The notes beneath the pieces were generated by a model that was not told where the DNA came from, made no database searches, and was given only the letters and a program-made list of their open reading frames with translations. Below, piece after piece: positions 31,387 through 40,223 of a DNA stretch of 64,000 nucleotides. Source of the stretch: Variovorax soli NBRC 106424 (GTDB lineage: Bacteria; Pseudomonadota; Gammaproteobacteria; Burkholderiales; Burkholderiaceae_C); NCBI RefSeq assembly GCF_001591385.1, contig NZ_BCUU01000008.1, forward strand, positions 28,670 through 92,669, written 5' to 3'. Position 1 is the first letter of the stretch. Each line of letters opens with the position of its first letter. The translations under genes were made by a program, and so were the position numbers.

Positions 31387-31887
31387 ATGAAGAAAAACGC
31401 CGTTATCGCCGCCGCCCTTGCGCTTGCCCTGGCCGTTGGCGTGGGCGTCTACATGCAGACGGGGGTTTCCGCCGCGCCGGCCTCGACCTTCGTGTTGCTC
31501 GACGGCAGCAAGAAGAGCACCGACGACCTCAAGGGCAAGGTGACGCTGGTCAACTTCTGGGCCACCAGCTGCACCACCTGTGTCGGCGAAATGCCGAAGG
31601 TGATCGCCACCTACGAGAAGTACCGCCAGCAGGGGTACGACACCCTGGCGGTGGCCATGAGCTACGACCCGCCGGCCTACGTGGTCAACTTTGCGCAGAC
31701 GCGCAAGCTGCCATTCAAGGTCGCCATCGACAACACCGGTGCGGTGGCCAAGGCCTGGGGCGATGTGCAGCTCACCCCGACCACCTACCTGGTCAACAAG
31801 CGCGGGGAAATCGTCAAGCGCTATGTCGGCGAACCTGACTTCGCCGAACTGCACAAGCTGATCGAGAAGCTGCTGGCCGAAGCCTGA
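31387..31887 (+). CDS. TlpA-like thiol-disulfide oxidoreductase
   Basis: A 166-residue thioredoxin-fold protein held in the membrane or exported by an N-terminal hydrophobic segment (about 5-30). The redox motif CTTC (C62 and C65) sits in NFWATSCTTCVGEMP, and the cis-proline is in QLTPTTYLVNKRGEI. TlpA-like proteins reduce periplasmic thiols, often for cytochrome c maturation. Cytochrome c' is encoded next door on the other strand. A terminator follows. Confidence 0.92.
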   Translation: MKKNAVIAAALALALAVGVGVYMQTGVSAAPASTFVLLDGSKKSTDDLKGKVTLVNFWATSCTTCVGEMPKVIATYEKYRQQGYDTLAVAMSYDPPAYVVNFAQTRKLPFKVAIDNTGAVAKAWGDVQLTPTTYLVNKRGEIVKRYVGEPDFAELHKLIEKLLAEA

Positions 31888-31909
31888 GGGGCACTGGTTG
31901 CACAGGGAA

Positions 31910-31932
31910 GGGCGCCGTCGGCGCCCTTTTTT
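31910..31932 (+). terminator. Rho-independent terminator after the TlpA-like gene
   Basis: GGGCGCC (31910-31916) pairs with GGCGCCC (31920-31926) around a three-base loop, followed by six T. It lies 22 bases after the stop codon and just before the end of the convergent cytochrome c' gene. Confidence 0.88.
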
Positions 31933-31935
31933 GTC

Positions 31936-32385
31936 CTATCTGCTCCTGAACGTGTCGTGGCAGGACTTGCAGGTCTCCCCGGTCGCCGCGACCTGGGCCT
32001 TGATGGCATCCAGGTTGCCGCCCTTGGCCGCAGCGGCCAGCTTTTCCGTGTCGGCCTGCAGTTTGTCGCTCAGTTCCTTGAACTTGGCCTGCTCCTTCCA
32101 GATGTCCGGCTTGGCCTTGCCACCCTCGGTGCCAGGGGCGAAGCCGGCCCACGGCAGCTTGGAAATGGTCGCGACCAGTTCCGCATTGGCAGCGGCCGCC
32201 GCGGCATCGAAGGGCACACGCCCATTGGCCATGGCGGCCACCCGGCCGAAATGCTGGCTCTGCAGGAACATGGCACTTTGCCGGTAGTGGATGGCATCTT
32301 CCGACTTGGCGAACTGCGCGGCCGCAGGCGCGGCCGCCACAGCGCCGGCCGCAGCCAGCAGGAGCGAAGCAAGGCGAATGTTCAT
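31936..32385 (-). CDS. Cytochrome c'
   Basis: A 149-residue periplasmic haem protein. The signal peptide (about 1-23) ends in AAAQ. Four helices follow, and the haem-binding CKSCH is near the C-terminus (about 139-143), the arrangement of class II cytochrome c'. The family is linked to nitric oxide binding and electron transfer. It is divergent from cytochrome b561, which may be its membrane partner; this is inference from gene order. Confidence 0.93.
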   Translation of the reverse strand: MNIRLASLLLAAAGAVAAAPAAAQFAKSEDAIHYRQSAMFLQSQHFGRVAAMANGRVPFDAAAAAANAELVATISKLPWAGFAPGTEGGKAKPDIWKEQAKFKELSDKLQADTEKLAAAAKGGNLDAIKAQVAATGETCKSCHDTFRSR

Positions 32386-32554
32386 GGGTTTCCTTTGTTG
32401 GACGTGGGAACCGCCCCGCAACGGTGCGGCGCGCCAGTTTAGGAGGCGCCGGACAGAAGCGCATAGAAACAACCCCGAGGCTGCGCGGCGCCCAGCTTTG
32501 CTAATCTGCGCCTTCGATCACTCGCGCGGCGCCCCAAGGCGAGCCGCCAACTTG

Positions 32555-33265
32555 ATGCCCGACCCTTCTGCCTTATCCACCGGTTTCGGCGAGCTCGACG
32601 CCAGCCCGACCCAGCGCGTGCGGGTGTGGGACCTTCCGACGCGGATCTTTCACTGGGCATTGGCAGTGGCTGTCGTCGGCCAGATCGCGACCGGCCTTTC
32701 GGGTGTCATGGCGTGGCACTTGCGAAACGGCTACTTGGTGCTGGCGCTGCTGATGTTTCGCCTGGTCTGGGGCTTCGTCGGTGGCCACTGGTCGCGCTTT
32801 GCCAGCTTTGTGCATTCGCCGTCGGCGCTGGTCGGCTACCTGCGCGGCCGGGCGCGCCCCGAGCAGCTCGTGGGCCATACGCCGCTGGGTGCGCTGTCGG
32901 TATTCGCGATGCTGGCCATTCTGGTGGCGCAGGTCGCCACGGGCCTGGTGGCGGACGACGAGATCTCCGCATCGGGCCCGCTGACGCGCTTCGTGTCCAG
33001 CGCGACGGTGAGCCTGGCGAGCGCGTGGCATACAACGGCGGGCAAGTGGATCGTCCTGGCCCTGGTGGTCCTGCATGTGCTGGCCATCGTTTTCTATGCG
33101 CTCGTGCGGCACCAGCACCTGGTCAAGCCGATGGTCTCGGGCGACAAGTTGCTGATGCAGCTTGCGCCGGCCAGCCGTGACACCGCCGGCTCTCGCCTGC
33201 TGGCGCTGATCGTCTTCGGAGCCTGCGCGGGCTTCGCCTACTGGATCTCGACCTTGCGTCTATGA
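32555..33265 (+). CDS. Cytochrome b561-like membrane protein
   Basis: A 236-residue b-type cytochrome. It opens with RVWDLPTRIFHWALAVAVVGQ, the typical first haem-ligand helix, and has four further hydrophobic segments with histidines in AWHLRNGYL, AWHTTAGKW and ALVVLHVLAIVFY. Such proteins pass quinol electrons to soluble cytochromes. It pairs with the divergent cytochrome c' gene. The GNAT gene overlaps its stop codon by four bases. Confidence 0.9.
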   Translation: MPDPSALSTGFGELDASPTQRVRVWDLPTRIFHWALAVAVVGQIATGLSGVMAWHLRNGYLVLALLMFRLVWGFVGGHWSRFASFVHSPSALVGYLRGRARPEQLVGHTPLGALSVFAMLAILVAQVATGLVADDEISASGPLTRFVSSATVSLASAWHTTAGKWIVLALVVLHVLAIVFYALVRHQHLVKPMVSGDKLLMQLAPASRDTAGSRLLALIVFGACAGFAYWISTLRL

Positions 33266-33843
33266 GCTTTACCGCTTCCCGCCCGCTGCCGCTGGCCAAC
33301 ACACCCAACGTGATCATCATCACTGCCGTGGAGCCGCGCGAAATCGAAGCGACGCGCGGCATCTTCCGCGAGTACGCCGACTCGCTCGACGTGGATCTGT
33401 GCTTCCAGAACTTCGAGGATGAATTGGCCAGCCTCCCGGGCGACTATGCCGAGCCGCGGGGCGCGCTTCTGCTGGCACTCATCGACGCCTCGCCGCAAGA
33501 CGGTATCGCCAACGCGCCAGAGGTCACTCGCGGCGACGGCCGCCCAGCCCATGTCGCGGCGTGCTGCGGGCTGCGGCCACTGGACGCGGCCGACTATCCG
33601 AACGCCGCGGAAATGAAGCGGCTGTATGTCCGCCCGGCCTTTCGCGGCATGGGGTTGGGGCGCCAGTTGGCAGAAGCCATCCTGGACGCCGCGCGCGGCG
33701 CCGGCTATGCCTGCGTCCTGCTCGACACGCTGGACGACATGGAAGCCGCCCGCACGCTCTACGAAGACCTGGGGTTCGAGGAAGTGCCGCCCTACTATCA
33801 CAACCCGATCGCGGGCTCGCACTACCTCAAGGTCGATCTCTGA
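33262..33843 (+). CDS. GNAT-family N-acetyltransferase
   Basis: A 193-residue acetyltransferase. The acetyl-CoA-binding motif A is RLYVRPAFRGMGLGRQLAEA (about 120-139), with the RGMGLG loop, and the C-terminal YEDLGFEEVPPYYHNP is the usual motif B. The acceptor substrate is unknown. It overlaps the cytochrome b561 stop codon (ATGA), so the two are translated together. Confidence 0.9.
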   Translation: MSFTASRPLPLANTPNVIIITAVEPREIEATRGIFREYADSLDVDLCFQNFEDELASLPGDYAEPRGALLLALIDASPQDGIANAPEVTRGDGRPAHVAACCGLRPLDAADYPNAAEMKRLYVRPAFRGMGLGRQLAEAILDAARGAGYACVLLDTLDDMEAARTLYEDLGFEEVPPYYHNPIAGSHYLKVDL

Positions 33844-33873
33844 ACGCGGGCCGCGCCTGCGGCCCGCGTGCGG

Positions 33874-34380
33874 TCAACCCTTGGCTTGCTTGAGCAGCGT
33901 GTCGGCGTCGCTCACTTCGAACTTGCCCGGGGCCTCGACGTTGAGCGAGGCGACCTTGCCGTCCTTGACCAGCATCGAATAGCGATTGCTGCGCAGGCCC
34001 ATGCCGCGCGCGGTCAGGTCCAGCGTGAGGCCGGTGGCCTTGGCGAAGTCTGCGCTGCCGTCGGCCAGCATGCGCACCTTGCCGTCGGTCTTCTGGTCGC
34101 GGGCCCAGGCGCCCATCACGAAGGCGTCGTTCACGCTGACGCACCAGATCTCGTCCACACCGGCGGCCTTGAACTGGTCGAACTGCTGCACGTAGCCCGG
34201 CACGTGCTTGGCCGAGCATGTCGGGGTGAAAGCACCCGGCAGCGCAAACAGCGCGATGGTCTTGCCGGCCGAAGCCTTGGCGACGTCCACCGGATTCGGG
34301 CCGATGCTGCAGCCCTCGCCTTCGACTTCCGAATATTCCTGCAGCGTGGCGTTGGGAAGGTTGTCGCCTACTTTGATCAT
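33874..34380 (-). CDS. Peroxiredoxin (Prx5 type)
   Basis: A 168-residue thiol peroxidase that reduces hydrogen peroxide and organic peroxides. The peroxidatic Cys55 lies in LPGAFTPTCSAKHVPGY, the Prx5 signature. Other cysteines are Cys24 and one in IWCVSVND. The start MIKVGDNLPN follows GGAG; a GTG three codons earlier is less likely. It is transcribed alone or with rpsQ read-through, but a terminator separates it from the ribosomal operon. Confidence 0.94.
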   Translation of the reverse strand: MIKVGDNLPNATLQEYSEVEGEGCSIGPNPVDVAKASAGKTIALFALPGAFTPTCSAKHVPGYVQQFDQFKAAGVDEIWCVSVNDAFVMGAWARDQKTDGKVRMLADGSADFAKATGLTLDLTARGMGLRSNRYSMLVKDGKVASLNVEAPGKFEVSDADTLLKQAKG

Positions 34381-34390
34381 TGATATCACT

Positions 34391-34428
34391 CCAAAAAAGA
34401 AAAACGGCCCAACATTGTGGGCCGTTTT
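34391..34428 (-). terminator. Terminator of the rplC-rpsQ ribosomal operon
   Basis: An 11-bp perfect stem (34401-34411 with 34418-34428) with a six-base loop is followed on the minus strand by TTCTTTTTTGG. It lies 37 bases after the rpsQ stop codon and immediately before the peroxiredoxin gene. Confidence 0.88.
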
Positions 34429-34464
34429 CGATTCCGCCGTCGGGCGGCATGCGAGAGGTGTGTC

Positions 34465-34740
34465 TTAGACGACAGCAGCCTTCTCGACCAGGCGGGTAAC
34501 CACCCAGTTCTTGGTCTTCGAGATCGGACGCGATTCGGTGATCTCGATGATGTCGCCCAGCTTGTATTCGCCCTTTTCGTCGTGGGCGTGGTACTTGCTG
34601 GTCTTGGCCACGATCTTGCCGTAGAGCTCGTGCTTCACACGACGCTCGACCAGCACGGTCACGGTCTTGGCGCGCTTGTCGCTGACGACCTTGCCGATCA
34701 GGGTGCGCTTGAGGGATTTTTTAGCTTCCGTCATGTTCAC
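34465..34740 (-). CDS. rpsQ: 30S ribosomal protein S17
   Basis: S17, a 91-residue 16S rRNA-binding protein of OB fold. [20 protein letters not shown] and [15 protein letters not shown] are the family signatures. It is the last gene of the operon that begins with rplC, three bases after rpmC, and is followed by a terminator, so the usual downstream spc genes are not contiguous here. Confidence 0.97.
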   Translation of the reverse strand: MNMTEAKKSLKRTLIGKVVSDKRAKTVTVLVERRVKHELYGKIVAKTSKYHAHDEKGEYKLGDIIEITESRPISKTKNWVVTRLVEKAAVV

Positions 34741-34743
34741 TCC

Positions 34744-34983
34744 TTACTTGGCGGCTTGCTCTTGCTTTTGAGCAAGGATGGTCTTGGCGCGAGCGATGTC
34801 GCGGCGCGTGGTACGCAGCGTTGCCAGGTTCGACAGCTGCTGCGTGGCCTTTTGCATGCGCAGGCCGAAGTGGGCCTTCTGCAGGTCCTTGATTTCGGCT
34901 TGCAGGCCAGCGACGTCCTTTTCGCGCAGCGCAGCGGCCTTGCTCACCTTGGCCGGGGCGGCCTTCTTGTTGCGGGTTGCCAT
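34744..34983 (-). CDS. rpmC: 50S ribosomal protein L29
   Basis: L29, a small helical-hairpin protein near the exit of the ribosomal tunnel. The core [18 protein letters not shown] and [10 protein letters not shown] is normal. The 79-residue product has about 15 extra lysine- and alanine-rich residues at the N-terminus compared with the usual 63-66. No Met between this start and the core allows a shorter form. It lies between rplP and rpsQ. Confidence 0.95.
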   Translation of the reverse strand: MATRNKKAAPAKVSKAAALREKDVAGLQAEIKDLQKAHFGLRMQKATQQLSNLATLRTTRRDIARAKTILAQKQEQAAK

Positions 34984-35000
34984 GTTCGTGTCCTCCTGAA

Positions 35001-35417
35001 TCAGGCGCCGAGCTGGCGTGCAACGAAGGTGGTGCGCAGCGGCAGCTTGGCGGCAGCCAGGCGGAACGCTTCGCGTGCGAGTTCTTCCGGAACGCCGACG
35101 ATCTCGTAGATCACCTTGCCCGGCTGGATCTCAGCCACGTAGTACTCGGGGTTGCCCTTGCCGTTACCCATCCGCACTTCTGCGGGCTTGGTGGAAATCG
35201 GCTTGTCGGGGAACACACGAATCCAGATGCGGCCACCGCGCTTCACGTGACGCGAGATGGCACGACGTGCGGCTTCGATCTGGCGCGCCGTGAGGCGGCC
35301 GCGATCCACCGACTTGAGGCCGAAGTCGCCGAAGGAGACGGCATTACCGCGCGTTGCCACGCCGGTGTTGCGACCCTTCTGCTCCTTACGGTACTTTCTG
35401 CGTGCAGGTTGCAGCAT
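35001..35417 (-). CDS. rplP: 50S ribosomal protein L16
   Basis: L16, 138 residues, helps organise the A-site region of 23S rRNA. The N-terminus [17 protein letters not shown] and the core [14 protein letters not shown] are diagnostic. The arginine in that core region is the usual site of hydroxylation in other bacteria. It lies between rpsC and rpmC. Confidence 0.98.
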   Translation of the reverse strand: MLQPARRKYRKEQKGRNTGVATRGNAVSFGDFGLKSVDRGRLTARQIEAARRAISRHVKRGGRIWIRVFPDKPISTKPAEVRMGNGKGNPEYYVAEIQPGKVIYEIVGVPEELAREAFRLAAAKLPLRTTFVARQLGA

Positions 35418-35445
35418 GTTGTTTACTCCGTAGTTCTAAGCCCGA

Positions 35446-36345
35446 TTACTCGGACTTGGCACCGTCCGCTGCTGCAGCGGGCGCGGCTTTGCGGACGCGC
35501 TTAACGGCGGGTTTCGAGTCTGCACCGGTGGCTTCGGCAGGCTTGTCGCTGCCGTCGGCCGGAGCGGTGTTGCCACCGATGGGGCCGCGGGCACCAGCGC
35601 GCGGGCCACGGCGGTCCGAACCGGGACGGTCGCCACCAGGACGGCCATCACGACGCGGGCCACGGGGGCGGCGCTCTTCTTCGGGACGCGGGGTCTCGAC
35701 GGCGGGCAGGTCGTTGCGGCCCAGCGTGTCGCCCTTGTAGACCCACACCTTGACGCCGATGACGCCGTAGGTGGTCTTGGCTTCGGAGAAGCCGTAGTCG
35801 ATGTCGGCACGCAGGGTGTGCAGCGGCACGCGGCCTTCGCGATACCACTCGGTGCGAGCGATTTCGATGCCGTTCAGGCGGCCGGCGGACATGATCTTGA
35901 TGCCCTGTGCGCCCAGGCGCATGGCGTTCTGCATCGCGCGCTTCATGGCGCGGCGGAACATGATGCGCTTTTCGAGCTGCTGGGTGATCGAGTCGGCGAT
36001 CAGCTGAGCATCGATTTCGGGCTTGCGCACTTCCTCGATGTTCACGGCCACCGGCACGCCCAGCTGCTTGCCCAGGTCGCGCTTGAGGTTCTCGATGTCC
36101 TCGCCCTTCTTGCCGATCACGACGCCCGGACGAGCCGAGTAGATCGTGATGCGTGCGTTCTTGGCGGGGCGCTCGATCAGCACGCGCGACACGGACGCGT
36201 TCTTGAGCTTCTTCTTCAGGTACTCGCGCACCTTGATGTCTTCGGCCAGCATGCCCGCGAAATCGCGGTCATTGGCGTACCAGCGGCTGGCCCAGTTGCG
36301 GCTGACCGCAAGGCGGAAGCCGGTCGGGTGGATTTTCTGTCCCAT
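35446..36345 (-). CDS. rpsC: 30S ribosomal protein S3 with long C-terminal tail
   Basis: S3 lines the mRNA entry channel. The first 215 residues are a normal S3 with the KH-domain loop VIGKKGED (about 76-83). Residues from about 217 to 299 form an extra tail, first Arg/Gly/Pro/Asp-rich, then Ala/Lys-rich, likely disordered. S3 is commonly 210-235 residues, so the tail adds about 80. It is in frame with no sign of a frameshift. Confidence 0.97.
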   Translation of the reverse strand: MGQKIHPTGFRLAVSRNWASRWYANDRDFAGMLAEDIKVREYLKKKLKNASVSRVLIERPAKNARITIYSARPGVVIGKKGEDIENLKRDLGKQLGVPVAVNIEEVRKPEIDAQLIADSITQQLEKRIMFRRAMKRAMQNAMRLGAQGIKIMSAGRLNGIEIARTEWYREGRVPLHTLRADIDYGFSEAKTTYGVIGVKVWVYKGDTLGRNDLPAVETPRPEEERRPRGPRRDGRPGGDRPGSDRRGPRAGARGPIGGNTAPADGSDKPAEATGADSKPAVKRVRKAAPAAAADGAKSE

Positions 36346-36361
36346 AGTCTTCCAGACCTAC

Positions 36362-36694
36362 TTAGTTGCCAACCGTCACGTACACGTGGCACGTGGGCTT
36401 GCTGATGCGATTGCCGCGGCCCTTTGCACGGGCCGTGAAGCGCTTGAGCGTGGCGCCTTGCTCGACGTAGATGGTCTTGACCTTCAGCTCGTCGATGTCG
36501 GCACCGTCGTTGTGCTCTGCGTTGGCGATGGCCGACTCGAGCACCTTCTTGACGATCACAGCGGCCTTCTTCTGCGTGAACTGCAGGATGTTGAGCGCTT
36601 GATCGACCTTCTTGCCGCGGATCAGGTCGGCGACCAGACGGCCCTTATCGACCGAGAGGCGGACGCCGCGGAGGACTGCACGTGTTTCAGACAT
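36362..36694 (-). CDS. rplV: 50S ribosomal protein L22
   Basis: L22, 110 residues, binds 23S rRNA domains and lines the peptide tunnel. The hairpin region [20 protein letters not shown] is present and intact. It lies between rpsS and rpsC. Confidence 0.97.
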   Translation of the reverse strand: MSETRAVLRGVRLSVDKGRLVADLIRGKKVDQALNILQFTQKKAAVIVKKVLESAIANAEHNDGADIDELKVKTIYVEQGATLKRFTARAKGRGNRISKPTCHVYVTVGN

Positions 36695-36706
36695 GGTCTT
36701 CTCCTA

Positions 36707-36985
36707 TTACTTCTTCTGGACTTTCTTGTCCGCGGGGTGGCCCTTGAACGTGCGCGTGAGCGCAAATTCGCCGAGCTTGTGGCCGACCATCTGATCGGTG
36801 ATGTACACAGGCACGTGTTGCTTGCCGTTGTGCACGGCGATGGTCAGACCGATGAACTCGGGCAGCACCATCGAGCGACGCGACCAGGTCTTGATCGGCT
36901 TCTTGTCCTTGGTGGTCACGGCCTTGTCGGCCTTGGCCAACAGGTGGTGATCGACGAACGGACCCTTTTTGAGAGAGCGAGTCAT
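36707..36985 (-). CDS. rpsS: 30S ribosomal protein S19
   Basis: S19, 92 residues, sits in the head of the small subunit next to S13. [18 protein letters not shown] and [16 protein letters not shown] are family signatures. It lies between rplB and rplV, with an 11-base gap from rplB. Confidence 0.98.
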   Translation of the reverse strand: MTRSLKKGPFVDHHLLAKADKAVTTKDKKPIKTWSRRSMVLPEFIGLTIAVHNGKQHVPVYITDQMVGHKLGEFALTRTFKGHPADKKVQKK

Positions 36986-36996
36986 GAACGTGTCCC

Positions 36997-37821
36997 TTAC
37001 TTCTTGCGACGCGACACGATGAAGACTTGCGTGCGCTTGTTGTTACGGGTGCGATAGCCCTTGGTGAGGTTGCCCCACGGGTCGACAGGGTGACGGCCTT
37101 CGCCGGTCTTGCCCTCGCCACCACCGTGCGGGTGGTCCACCGGGTTCATCACCACGCCGCGAACGGTCGGGCGAATACCCATGTGACGCTTCACACCGGC
37201 CTTGCCGAGCTGGCGCAGGCTGTGTTCTTCGTTCGCGACTTCACCAATGGTGGCGCGGCACTCGATGTGGATCTTGCGAACTTCACCGGAGCGCATGCGA
37301 ACCTGGGCGTACACGCCTTCGCGTGCCAGCAGGGTTGCAGACGTACCAGCCGAGCGGGCGATCTGCGCGCCCTTGCCGGGTTGCAGTTCGATGCAATGGA
37401 TGGTCGAGCCCACCGGGATGTTGCGGATCGGCAGGGTGTTGCCGGCGCGGATCGGCGCTTCGGAACCGCTCAGCAGCGTGGCGCCTGCTTCCAGGCCGCG
37501 CGGAGCGATGATGTAGCGGCGCTCGCCGTCGGCATAGCACACCAGCGCGATGTGCGCCGAACGGTTCGGGTCGTATTCGATGCGCTCGACCTTGGCCGGG
37601 ATGCCGTCCTTGTTGCGCACGAAGTCGACCACGCGGTAGTGGTGCTTGTGACCACCGCCCTTGTGACGGGTGGTGATGTGGCCGTTGTTGTTGCGGCCGG
37701 CCTTCTGGAACTGGGGTTCCAGCAGGGGAGCGTAGGCGTCACCCTTGTACAGGTGATCACGCGAGATCTTCACCGCGCCGCGTTGGCCCGGCGAAGTGGG
37801 TTTCAGCTTGATGACGGCCAT
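36997..37821 (-). CDS. rplB: 50S ribosomal protein L2
   Basis: L2, 274 residues, is needed for subunit association and peptidyl-transfer activity. The conserved [14 protein letters not shown] loop with its histidine is present near the C-terminus. It starts three bases after the rplW stop codon. Confidence 0.98.
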   Translation of the reverse strand: MAVIKLKPTSPGQRGAVKISRDHLYKGDAYAPLLEPQFQKAGRNNNGHITTRHKGGGHKHHYRVVDFVRNKDGIPAKVERIEYDPNRSAHIALVCYADGERRYIIAPRGLEAGATLLSGSEAPIRAGNTLPIRNIPVGSTIHCIELQPGKGAQIARSAGTSATLLAREGVYAQVRMRSGEVRKIHIECRATIGEVANEEHSLRQLGKAGVKRHMGIRPTVRGVVMNPVDHPHGGGEGKTGEGRHPVDPWGNLTKGYRTRNNKRTQVFIVSRRKK

Positions 37822-37824
37822 GAT

Positions 37825-38160
37825 TTAAGCGCCCTCTCCGACGAGGTTGAGCTCCTGACCCTGCTTGAGCGTCACGTAGGCCTTGCGAACGTTGTCGCGG
37901 CGGCCGACCGACTTGCCGAAGCGCTTGGTCTTGCCCTTGATGTTGGCAACGGACACGCCCTTGACCTCGACCTTGAACATGAGTTCGACGGCGGCCTTGA
38001 TCTCCGGCTTGGTGGCGTCCTGCAGCACCTTGAAAGTGACGGCATTCGACTTCTCGCCGACCATCGTGGCCTTTTCGGACACGATCGGAGCGACCAGCAC
38101 CTGCATCAGGCGGCCTTCGTCGAACGTACGTTGTGCGGGGGTGGGGTTCACGCGGCTCAT
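37825..38160 (-). CDS. rplW: 50S ribosomal protein L23
   Basis: L23, 111 residues, sits at the tunnel exit and docks trigger factor and [13 protein letters not shown] and [21 protein letters not shown] are typical. The start overlaps the rplD stop codon by four bases. An internal Met (LMQVLVAPI, residue 19) is a possible alternative start, but the overlap favours the longer form. Confidence 0.95.
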   Translation of the reverse strand: MSRVNPTPAQRTFDEGRLMQVLVAPIVSEKATMVGEKSNAVTFKVLQDATKPEIKAAVELMFKVEVKGVSVANIKGKTKRFGKSVGRRDNVRKAYVTLKQGQELNLVGEGA

Positions 38161-38777
38161 GCGAACATCTCCTTGAGCTTGTCGACCGCGCCCTTGGTCA
38201 CCAGCACCTTCTTGTAGTGCACCAGCGACACGGGGTCGGCGTAACGCGGCTCAACCACCAGCACGTTCACGAGGTTGCGCGAGGCCAGGTACAGGTTCTC
38301 GTCGACTTCCTCGGCGATCACGAGCACGGACTCGAGATTCATCGCCTTGAACTTGGCGGCCAGGGGCTTGGTCTTGGGCGAGTCGACCTTGATGGAGTCG
38401 ACGACAGCCAGACGGCCTTCACGGGCGAGCTGCGAGAAGATGGACGCCATGCCGGCGCGGTACATCTTCTTGTTGATCTTCTGGGTGAAGTTTTCTTCCG
38501 GGCTGTTCGGGAAGATGCGGCCGCCCCCGCGCCACAGCGGCGAGGAAGTCATACCGGCACGGGCGCGGCCCGTTCCCTTTTGCTTGAAAGGCTTCTTGGT
38601 CGAGTGCTTGACCTGCTCGCGGTCCTTCTGGGCACGGGTGCCCTGGCGCGCGTTGGCCTGGTAAGCGACGACGATCTGGTGAACCAGGTCTTCGTTGTAG
38701 TCACGACCGAAAACGGTCTCGGGGGCGTCGAACTTCGACGCGGCCTGACCTTGTTCGTTCAGGAGTTCGAGTTCCAT
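38157..38777 (-). CDS. rplD: 50S ribosomal protein L4
   Basis: L4, 206 residues, binds 23S rRNA and in gammaproteobacteria also represses the S10 operon. The long tunnel loop (about 45-95, with [15 protein letters not shown] and [11 protein letters not shown]) is intact. Its stop and start overlap those of rplW and rplC. Confidence 0.97.
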   Translation of the reverse strand: MELELLNEQGQAASKFDAPETVFGRDYNEDLVHQIVVAYQANARQGTRAQKDREQVKHSTKKPFKQKGTGRARAGMTSSPLWRGGGRIFPNSPEENFTQKINKKMYRAGMASIFSQLAREGRLAVVDSIKVDSPKTKPLAAKFKAMNLESVLVIAEEVDENLYLASRNLVNVLVVEPRYADPVSLVHYKKVLVTKGAVDKLKEMFA

Positions 38778-39454
38778 TACTTCGCTCCTTGTGCGGTCGC
38801 CTTGGCCTTGATGGCCGGACGGACGGTCACGAAACCGCCCTTGGCGCCCGGGATCGCGCCCTTGATCAGCAGCAGCTGACGGGCTTCGTCGATGCGGATG
38901 ACGTCCAGGTTCTGGGTGGTGACGGTTTCGTCGCCCATGTGGCCGGTCATCTTCTTGCCCGGGAACACGCGGCCCGGGTCTTGCGCCATCGAGATCGAAC
39001 CCGGCACGTTGTGCGAACGGCTGTTGCCGTGCGAGGCGCGCTGCGAGCTGAAGTTGTGGCGCTTGATGGTGCCTGCGTAGCCCTTGCCGATCGAGGTGCC
39101 TTGCACGTCGACCTTCTGGCCCACCGCAAACACGCTGCCCACGGCGATGGCGCCGCCAGCCTGGTGCTGGGCAGCCGCATCGGCGGTGACACGGAATTCG
39201 CGGGTGATTTCACCGGCTTCCACACCCGCCTTGGCGAGGTGGCCGGCTTGCGGCTTGGTCACGCGAGATGCCTTGCGTGCGCCGAACGTCACTTGCAGAG
39301 CGACGTAGCCGTCGTTCTCTTGGGTTTTGACCTGGGTCACGCGGTTGTTGGACACGTCCACCACCGTGACAGGAACTGCGTCCCCGTCATCGGTGAACAG
39401 GCGCATCATGCCCACCTTGCGGCCCAGCAACCCGAGGGAGTTGCTCAGACTCAT
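38777..39454 (-). CDS. rplC: 50S ribosomal protein L3
   Basis: L3, 225 residues, is an early assembly protein near the peptidyl-transferase centre. [13 protein letters not shown] and the [23 protein letters not shown] loop (split around the PG) are conserved. It is the first gene of its transcription unit: a strong promoter lies about 180 bases upstream and rpsJ is not adjacent. GGAG is 10 bases before the ATG. Confidence 0.97.
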   Translation of the reverse strand: MSLSNSLGLLGRKVGMMRLFTDDGDAVPVTVVDVSNNRVTQVKTQENDGYVALQVTFGARKASRVTKPQAGHLAKAGVEAGEITREFRVTADAAAQHQAGGAIAVGSVFAVGQKVDVQGTSIGKGYAGTIKRHNFSSQRASHGNSRSHNVPGSISMAQDPGRVFPGKKMTGHMGDETVTTQNLDVIRIDEARQLLLIKGAIPGAKGGFVTVRPAIKAKATAQGAK

Positions 39455-39635
39455 TGCTTTTTCTCCAAAACTCCCGCCGCTGCCACTTCAATTGGCGACA
39501 GCGTTTGCCCGGTCAAAGGGACTGCGAGAGAAGGTTGATGAATGCTCTGCTAGAGCCGCTCGATACGCCTGGCGCACCTGACGCACCCGCAACGGCAATA
39601 CGCCCACTCAGGGCGCAAAAAAGGCAGAGCCGGCA

Positions 39636-39664
39636 ATTATAGGACGCGCCGGGTTTTCCCGCAA
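39636..39664 (-). promoter_or_regulatory. Promoter of the rplC ribosomal operon
   Basis: The minus strand reads TTGCGG (39659-39664), 17 bases, TATAAT (39636-39641). This near-ideal sigma-70 promoter gives a leader of about 175 bases before rplC. The leader contains an imperfect hairpin close to the ribosome-binding site (about 39478-39505), which may serve feedback control by a ribosomal protein. Confidence 0.85.
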
Positions 39665-39697
39665 GTGCGGCGCCCCGCCGCCCTCGCGGGCAGCGCC

Positions 39698-40216
39698 CTA
39701 TTTCACCGGCATCACGAGGATCTTGTCGCCGTCCGGCGTGTCCTTGAGCTTGCCGGCTCCCGGCTTCTTGCTGGTGGGCGCGGCGGCGCCCGTCTGGATC
39801 GGGATGGACCTCGAACTCGTCAGCCCGCGCTGGGCGGTGAAGACGTTGAGATAGGCCAGGCCTTCTTCCTGCGGGACCACGGTGACCGTCAGCGTGGTCG
39901 TTTCGCCGGCTGGCAGGCGGGTCTGCACGCCGCCGGCCGCCAGACGCAGGGCCGGGTCGGCGGTGAACCGCACCGTGCCACCGGCCGAATCATTGATGTT
40001 CGCCAGCACGATTTCCACCCGCGCGGGCTGCCCGAGTGCGGGCGTATCCAGAACCCGGTAGCGGACCTCGACACCGGAGCCATTGGGCTTTTGCGCCGCG
40101 AGCACGAAAGCGCCGGTCTGCGCAGGCTGCGCTGCATTGGCACAAGCGACCGAGAGCGATGCACCAGCGGCTGCCGCCAAGGCAAGAATTGCGAGACGTT
40201 GTCGGGAACTGGTCAT
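39698..40216 (-). CDS. Exported protein of unknown function
   Basis: A 172-residue protein with a signal peptide (about 1-28, ending in NAAQ). The mature region (about 35-145) has alternating beta strands with Gly/Thr-rich turns, like an immunoglobulin or CARDB-type sandwich, followed by a Lys/Pro/Gly-rich tail. I do not recognise the family. It starts seven bases after the metallopeptidase-like gene, so the two are probably co-transcribed and may act together outside the cytoplasm. Confidence 0.75.
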   Translation of the reverse strand: MTSSRQRLAILALAAAAGASLSVACANAAQPAQTGAFVLAAQKPNGSGVEVRYRVLDTPALGQPARVEIVLANINDSAGGTVRFTADPALRLAAGGVQTRLPAGETTTLTVTVVPQEEGLAYLNVFTAQRGLTSSRSIPIQTGAAAPTSKKPGAGKLKDTPDGDKILVMPVK

Positions 40217-40223
40217 GGGCCGC

